DNA from: Chrysomallon squamiferum
Taxonomy: Eukaryota; Mollusca; Gastropoda; Neomphalida; Peltospiridae
Assembly (NCBI GenBank): GCA_012295275.1
Contig: CM022675.1
Coordinates: 3,914,142 to 3,924,141, forward strand
DNA length: 10,000 bases
Direction: 5' to 3'
Of the stretch, positions 6,661 through 10,000 are shown piece by piece; position 1 is the first letter of the stretch; the number at the start of each line of letters is the position of its first letter. The notes below the pieces were generated by a model. The model ran no database searches, was not told the DNA's origin, and worked only from the letters and a program-made list of their open reading frames with translations. Both the position numbers and the translations under genes were made by a program.

Positions 6661-6780
6661 AAAAATAAATAAATAAATAAATAAATAAAATAATTAAAAT
6701 AAAACAAAATAAAATTAAATTAAATTATATTAAATTAAATTAAATTAAATTAAATTAAAAAAAAATTAAAAATAAAATAA
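6661..6780. repeat. (AAAT)n and (AAATT)n arrays
   Basis: Six AAAT units (6663-6689), then AAAAT variants, then about nine AAATT pentamers (6713-6759), ending in A-rich sequence. The pentamer is the only clear five-base array in the window. Confidence 0.9.
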
Positions 6781-6799
6781 AGCACTCTTTTTCAAATAG

Positions 6800-6909
6800 C
6801 TGGGATCAGTTTGTACGTAACTGAATGGATGCCAGGGGAGGGGGTGGATGTGATACGTGCCGAAATGAAGGCCTTTTGTGATTTGATCCACATACTTAAC
6901 TTGTTCTGA
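6800..6909 (+). CDS. Candidate second exon (weak)
   Basis: A pyrimidine tract (CTCTTTTTC) and TAG at 6797-6799 form a fair splice acceptor. The following sequence is less AT-rich than the repeats on either side. Joining to the phase-1 donor at 4792/4793 supplies the two bases CT, making an Ala codon. The frame then runs 35 more codons (GISLYVTEWMPGEGVDVIRA at first) to TGA at 6907-6909. Phase compatibility and the island of mixed sequence favour an exon, possibly a short terminal one. Against it: a phase match occurs by chance one time in three, 35 codons is short, no domain is recognisable, and the same patch could be a remnant of a dispersed repeat. A donor inside it (for example before GTAACT near 6823) would shorten it. 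Confidence 0.2.
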
Positions 6910-7033
6910 CATCTGTGGTCTTTATGTTTCTCAAGCTGAGTTTTTATTTCTTAATTCTTTTATTTATGCTTGAGTGAACAAATCGTTCGATTCATTAAAT
7001 CTACATCATTAAACATGAAATGAAATCAGACTA

Positions 7034-7417
7034 ATGATAATAGTAGCGGTAGTAGTAGTATTGTAGTAGTAGTAGTAATTGTAGTAGTAATTGTAGTAGT
7101 AAGTAGTAGTAACAGTAGTAGTAGTAATGATAATAATAGTAATAATAGTAATGGTTATAACAATAATTATGATAATGGTGACGAAGAAGATAATAATGAT
7201 AATAATAGTTGTAGTAATAGTAGTAGTAGTAGTAGTAGCAGAGGCAGCAGTAGCAGAAGTAGTACTAGCAGTAGTAGTACTAGAAGAGATAATAATAATG
7301 ATAATAATAATTATAATTATGGTGAAGAAGTATATGATTATGATAGTAGTAGTAGTAGCAGCAGTAGCAATAGTAGTAGCAGTAGTAGTACTAGAAGTGA
7401 TAGTAATCAGGAAAGAG
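7034..7417. repeat. Long (TAG)n array with TAA/GAT/CAG variants
   Basis: About 385 bases, the longest triplet array in the window. It has pure TAG stretches at several places, TAA/GAT blocks (7128-7200 and 7287-7316), and AGCAGTAGC-type variants. The 20-mer AGCAGTAGTAGTACTAGAAG is repeated exactly at 7267-7286 and 7378-7397, indicating a roughly 111-base internal duplication. The 101-codon frame across it is Val/Ile repeat translation. 6910-7033 before it is AT-rich unique DNA with no visible gene. Confidence 0.92.
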
Positions 7418-7439
7418 AGAACAAATAACTGAATTATAA

Positions 7440-8127
7440 ACTGAAAAAGGAAGAAAGATTAGAAAATGAATTAACATAAATTAATAATTTAAAAAATAAT
7501 GACAATTTAAACTGCAGAAAGAAATAAACACATTTATACTATTAATTCTCGTGTGTGCGTGTATGCTACAGGAATTCCGTTTTAGATATGAATTTAATTT
7601 TTGAAGTAGGACATGTTAACAATATATGTTAAAAATTGCTGTTTAGATATTTCAATATTTTATTTTCATTATTAAAAATATTTGAATGGGAGATACTGAT
7701 ATGTATTCAGCGAAAAGAGACTGTTTTAATATTATAATTTAATTAATATATAAAATAATTGTAATTTATTTTTAAATAATATTTGTGTCCAGTTAAATTT
7801 AAAAATTATTAATAACAGTCGTGTTAAAATAACGAAATAATTCACCTTTATTCAGAAAATTTATTTCACAGAAAAATTCACAGCGGTATAAAGAGTTGGT
7901 AATAATTATTAGTAATCATTTCTTGTTTTTTTATTTGTTTTCAATCTAAGTAAGAACTTAATTATTTGTTCTTCGTTCTTATACATTGTTTTCTAGAATT
8001 GAAAATATGTTTGTTAAATTTCTATCTATTTTATACTAGGATTTTTATTTTATTTTTTCATATTTTATTTGTAAATTGACAGAATTGTGGCAGCAAATTA
8101 CACTTTTTATATTTGTTTCCTGAAGTT
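7440..8127. other. AT-rich unique DNA, nothing identified
   Basis: Nearly 700 bases of very AT-rich, non-repetitive sequence. Many AATAAA-like strings occur, but this is expected from composition and none is paired with a recognisable gene end. No open frame with coding character, RNA gene or terminal inverted repeat was seen. Confidence 0.6.
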
Positions 8128-8345
8128 TTGTATTTCTTTCTTTTCATTTCACAATATTTCCTTTTTCTTTCTTTCTTGTTTTTCTTTCCATGATTCCTTC
8201 TTTTCTTTCTTTCATTCTTTCTTTCTTTCTTTCTTTCTCTTTTGTTTGTTTGTTTGTTTTCTTTTCTTTCAGTATTTATTTCAATCATTTTTTCTTTTTT
8301 CTTTCTTTCCATCATTCCGTGTTTTTCTTTCACTATTTATTTCTT
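8128..8345. repeat. (TTTC)n pyrimidine array with GTTT insert
   Basis: About 220 bases of TTTC-based repeat, purest at 8215-8239, containing a short (GTTT)n at 8243-8258 and ATTTATTTC variants. The plus- and minus-strand frames of 88-91 codons are Phe/Ser or Lys/Glu runs and not genes. CTTTTCTTTCAG near 8270 imitates a splice acceptor. Confidence 0.92.
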
Positions 8346-8435
8346 TAATCTAATTATTTACATGTACGTATTTATTTACCAGCGATAAATCACACATTCA
8401 ACAGCGCATTCAAAAATAAAACTTGCGACATCTCA

Positions 8436-8438
<3 letters not shown>

Positions 8439-8499
<61 letters not shown>
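8439..8499. repeat. (AT)8 followed by T46
   Basis: Eight AT units run directly into 46 consecutive T (8454-8499). It is the same composite pattern as at 8685-8720 and, on the opposite strand, at 4358-4407. The flanks of the three copies do not look alike. Confidence 0.92.
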
Positions 8500-8502
<3 letters not shown>

Positions 8503-8684
8503 TTGAACCTTCATACACTGACGTAGATAGGTTAACATCTGTTAGATATTTATTTCTTCCTATTTTATAAACACTCACGGTTACAGGCGAAAGATTTATT
8601 CCGTGCATAGAAACCAGAATTATATTCACGCTTATCTACGTTAGTCAAGGTCTATCGATTTTCTCCATTTTCTCGAGTAAAGTG
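8500..8684. other. Unique spacer with a short imperfect inverted repeat
   Basis: TGACGTAGATAGG (8519-8531) and CTTATCTACGTTA (8631-8643) are reverse complements at 11 of 13 positions. They lie between the two (AT)n-(T)n composites. This could be a short hairpin or the remnant ends of a small element; no target-site duplication was found. Confidence 0.3.
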
Positions 8685-8687
8685 ATA

Positions 8688-8718
<31 letters not shown>

Positions 8719-8720
8719 TT
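8685..8720. repeat. (AT)13 followed by T11
   Basis: Thirteen AT units followed by a run of T to 8720. See also 8439-8499. Confidence 0.92.
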
Positions 8721-9191
8721 CAAAACACATGTACCCTGCTTTTAAATTGCCCGACCTTTGTAAACAAGTTGTTCATGATTAAGTTTAATACTGTTCCGTA
8801 TCTCAAAATTAACTGATGAAATAATTTCAGAAATTAAAAGAATGTAAATAAATATTATAGCTGTTATGGAAACGAATGGGATAGGTATAGAGGTAGATGA
8901 TGAAACAGACAGACAACGAGAAATACACAGAGAGAGAACACACTTCAAAACTTTATTCGACGTAAATATAAACACACCAGTAACAACAACAGTAAAACCG
9001 CCACAACTTATCATCATCATCATCATCTTCTTCATCATCTTCGTTAATGATTATTACAACAACTTTGTATCAAAAAATATTTTTATTCTCATGATTTGAA
9101 CAGCGAATAAAAATTCGTTTTGATAATTCTACACAATAAAGACAAAAAACAAAACAGACTGTGTGAATTTAGAACATTTCCTTGGCTTGTG
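8721..9191. other. AT-rich DNA with decayed GATA/GACA and CAT repeats
   Basis: Contains degenerate ATAGGTAGATGATGAAACAG-type sequence (8880-8940), a CA/CAA-rich stretch (8970-9005), and CAT/CTT triplets (9010-9043). A 77-codon plus frame from a true ATG at 8866 and a 98-codon minus frame overlap these repeats. Neither has a recognisable domain or splice sites, and both end in Ile/Phe or Met runs made by the CAT repeat, so neither is called. Confidence 0.5.
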
Positions 9192-9210
9192 TTTTTTTTT
9201 TTTTTTTTTT
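9192..9210. repeat. T19 run
   Basis: Nineteen consecutive T after TTGTG. No (AT)n lies next to it, unlike the other long T runs. Confidence 0.9.
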
Positions 9211-9271
9211 AATGTTTTTAACGTCACATTTTGACTCGGTTCCATGTCTGATAAACCTTTCTTATACTTGA

Positions 9272-9354
9272 CCAATTGCCGTGTTTGTTACTGTCAGACC
9301 ACGTGACAGGTCATCCATCTTGAATTAATTAGTTAGCGCGTGAGCTTATAAATA
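9272..9354 (+). promoter_or_regulatory. Candidate TATA promoter: CCAAT, E-box, TATA
   Basis: CCAAT (9272-9276), the palindromic E-box CACGTG with flanking AC (CACGTGAC, 9300-9307), and TATAAATA (9347-9354) lie in this order within 83 bases. If TATA sets initiation about 30 bases downstream, transcription would start near 9378, putting CCAAT at about -105 and the E-box at about -75; both distances are usual for RNA polymerase II promoters. CACGTGAC is the preferred site of USF/MITF/TFE-type bHLH-ZIP factors. Only a 17-codon frame (9368-9421) follows immediately, and a CAG|GTAGAC donor-like string at 9380-9388 is too near the start to be informative. TATA-like strings are common in AT-rich DNA, so the ordered combination is the evidence. 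Confidence 0.3.
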
Positions 9355-9644
9355 AAACACCTGTCTTATGACCATTGTCCAGGTAGACAAGACAAATTGC
9401 GGATTTCTTATTTTACTGTGAATAACACTATCTATCAATTTCACTTGTACAAGAAACAAGAAAACACGGAGAGGCCTTGACGAGGTTCTAAAACAACGAA
9501 AACAAAATCACTTTTAATCTGATTGAAAATATTTCGTTTATTTTAAGAAATAATAATTTAATCGTTTTTTCTTCTTTTTTTTTATTCACATTTTTAATGG
9601 ATTTTATCTGACAGATATTTTTAAAATTTTATTTTAAAAGATGA

Positions 9645-9827
9645 AACGTTATACCAAATAAGGCCTCTTTACGATACGCCCCCCGGGCCTTCAATAAGTC
9701 CACGTCTGCTCGCGCGCTGCGCGCTGTTTGTCGTCTGCCACTAGCAGTTATGGCTGATGTAAAATATATCAGATGTACGTTTGCTGTCTGCATCCAATCT
9801 TTTCTCACAATGTCTGTGCGATTTTAA
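9645..9827 (+). other. GC-rich patch with 60-codon open frame lacking an early ATG
   Basis: From 9661 to 9740 the sequence turns GC- and CpG-rich (CCCCCCGGGCC near 9679, and GCGCGC-T-GCGCGC at 9712-9724, a palindrome about one central base). One plus frame is open from 9645 to TAA at 9825-9827, but its only ATG near the start of a usable stretch is at 9750, giving 25 codons (MADVKYIRC first). No family is recognised. It could be a fragment of an exon, a worn transposon piece, or a small CpG island downstream of the candidate promoter at 9272-9354. A frame open by chance is the simplest reading because GC-rich DNA has few stops. Confidence 0.15.
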
Positions 9828-9841
9828 TTTCATTTCCGTGT

Positions 9842-9929
9842 ACTTATTTTATTTATTTAATTGTTGTTGTCGTCGTCGTCGTTGTTGCTGTTTTTATATT
9901 ATTATTGTAATTATTATTATTATTATTAT

Positions 9930-9970
<41 letters not shown>

Positions 9971-9992
9971 CTACTACTAAAAGTAGTAGTAG
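9842..9992. repeat. TTTA / GTT-GTC / TTA / TAG compound array with palindrome
   Basis: TTTA units, (GTT/GTC)n at 9863-9891 with four GTC in a row, (TTA)n at 9897-9929, then (TAG)n from 9930. At 9960-9979 the array inverts to form the perfect 20-base palindrome TAGTAGTAGTACTACTACTA. It inverts again after AAA to give a hairpin of CTACTACT (9971-9978) with AGTAGTAG (9982-9989). The array may continue past the window. Confidence 0.92.
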
Positions 9993-10000
9993 TTGTATAA

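Noticed and set aside
5464-6707. Several 80-108 codon frames over TTA, GAT and TAA arrays
   Set aside because: Poly-Ile/Met/Leu translations of microsatellites with no mixed-composition core.
7127-7432. 101-codon Val/Ile frame
   Set aside because: Translation of the TAG/TAA array; the few non-aliphatic residues come from array variants.
8058-8353. 88- and 91-codon frames over the TTTC array
   Set aside because: Phe/Ser and Lys/Glu runs produced by the tetranucleotide in its open frames.
9010-9043. Regularly spaced CAT/CTT units considered as a CRISPR-like or other spaced array
   Set aside because: It is an ordinary triplet microsatellite with no spacers; all other arrays in the window are likewise contiguous.
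8742-9099. 98-codon minus and 77-codon plus overlapping frames
   Set aside because: Both run through the CAT/GAT and decayed GACA repeats, overlap each other, and show no family resemblance. Hydrophobic stretches follow from AT-rich codons.

Overview
The window looks like AT-rich, intron/intergenic DNA of an animal nuclear genome. There are no operons, no ribosome-binding sites and no long open frames, and many of the open frames of 60-110 codons are translations of microsatellites. The extreme load of di-, tri- and tetranucleotide arrays (TTTC, TCTA/TCTG, CA/CATA, TTTA, GTTT, CTA/CTG, TAA, TAG, AAATT), with long poly-A/T runs, is reminiscent of cephalopod mollusc genomes such as octopus. That assignment is an inference from texture, not from a recognised gene.

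Layout. 1-460 is unique AT-rich DNA with a CCAAT/GC-box cluster and a decayed short tandem repeat. 463-1140 is simple repeat. 1141-2300 is unique; its second half is CpG-rich, with ETS-like and YY1-like motifs and a 52-codon small frame, and looks like a promoter or enhancer. 2331-3118 is simple repeat (TTTA, GTTT, CTA/CTG). 3119-4357 is unique and moderately CpG-rich, and may be the upstream region of the one good coding segment. 4358-4503 is a poly-A-rich block.

The best gene evidence is one coding exon at 4561-4792 on the + strand. It has an ATG behind an in-frame stop, 77 codons of about 56% GC encoding an acidic, Ser-rich N-terminus, and a consensus splice donor (AAG|GTAGGT) that leaves the frame in phase 1. 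The protein family was not recognised; composition suggests a nuclear regulatory protein. Everything downstream to about 7 kb, and perhaps to the window end, would then be intron. That stretch is filled with repeats, but has a phase-compatible candidate second exon at 6800-6909 and a strong acceptor before a poly-Asn-encoding tract at 6407.

7034-8720 is again mostly repeats (TAG arrays, TTTC, (AT)n-(T)n). 9272-9354 carries a CCAAT, E-box and TATA combination with promoter-like spacing. 9660-9740 is a small GC-rich patch. The window ends in a TTA/TAG array with a perfect palindrome. No RNA gene, recognisable transposon protein or CRISPR array was seen. The most unusual structure is the mirrored order of repeat types on the two sides of the exon-bearing core, and long intronic inverted TAA/TTA arrays that could form double-stranded RNA.
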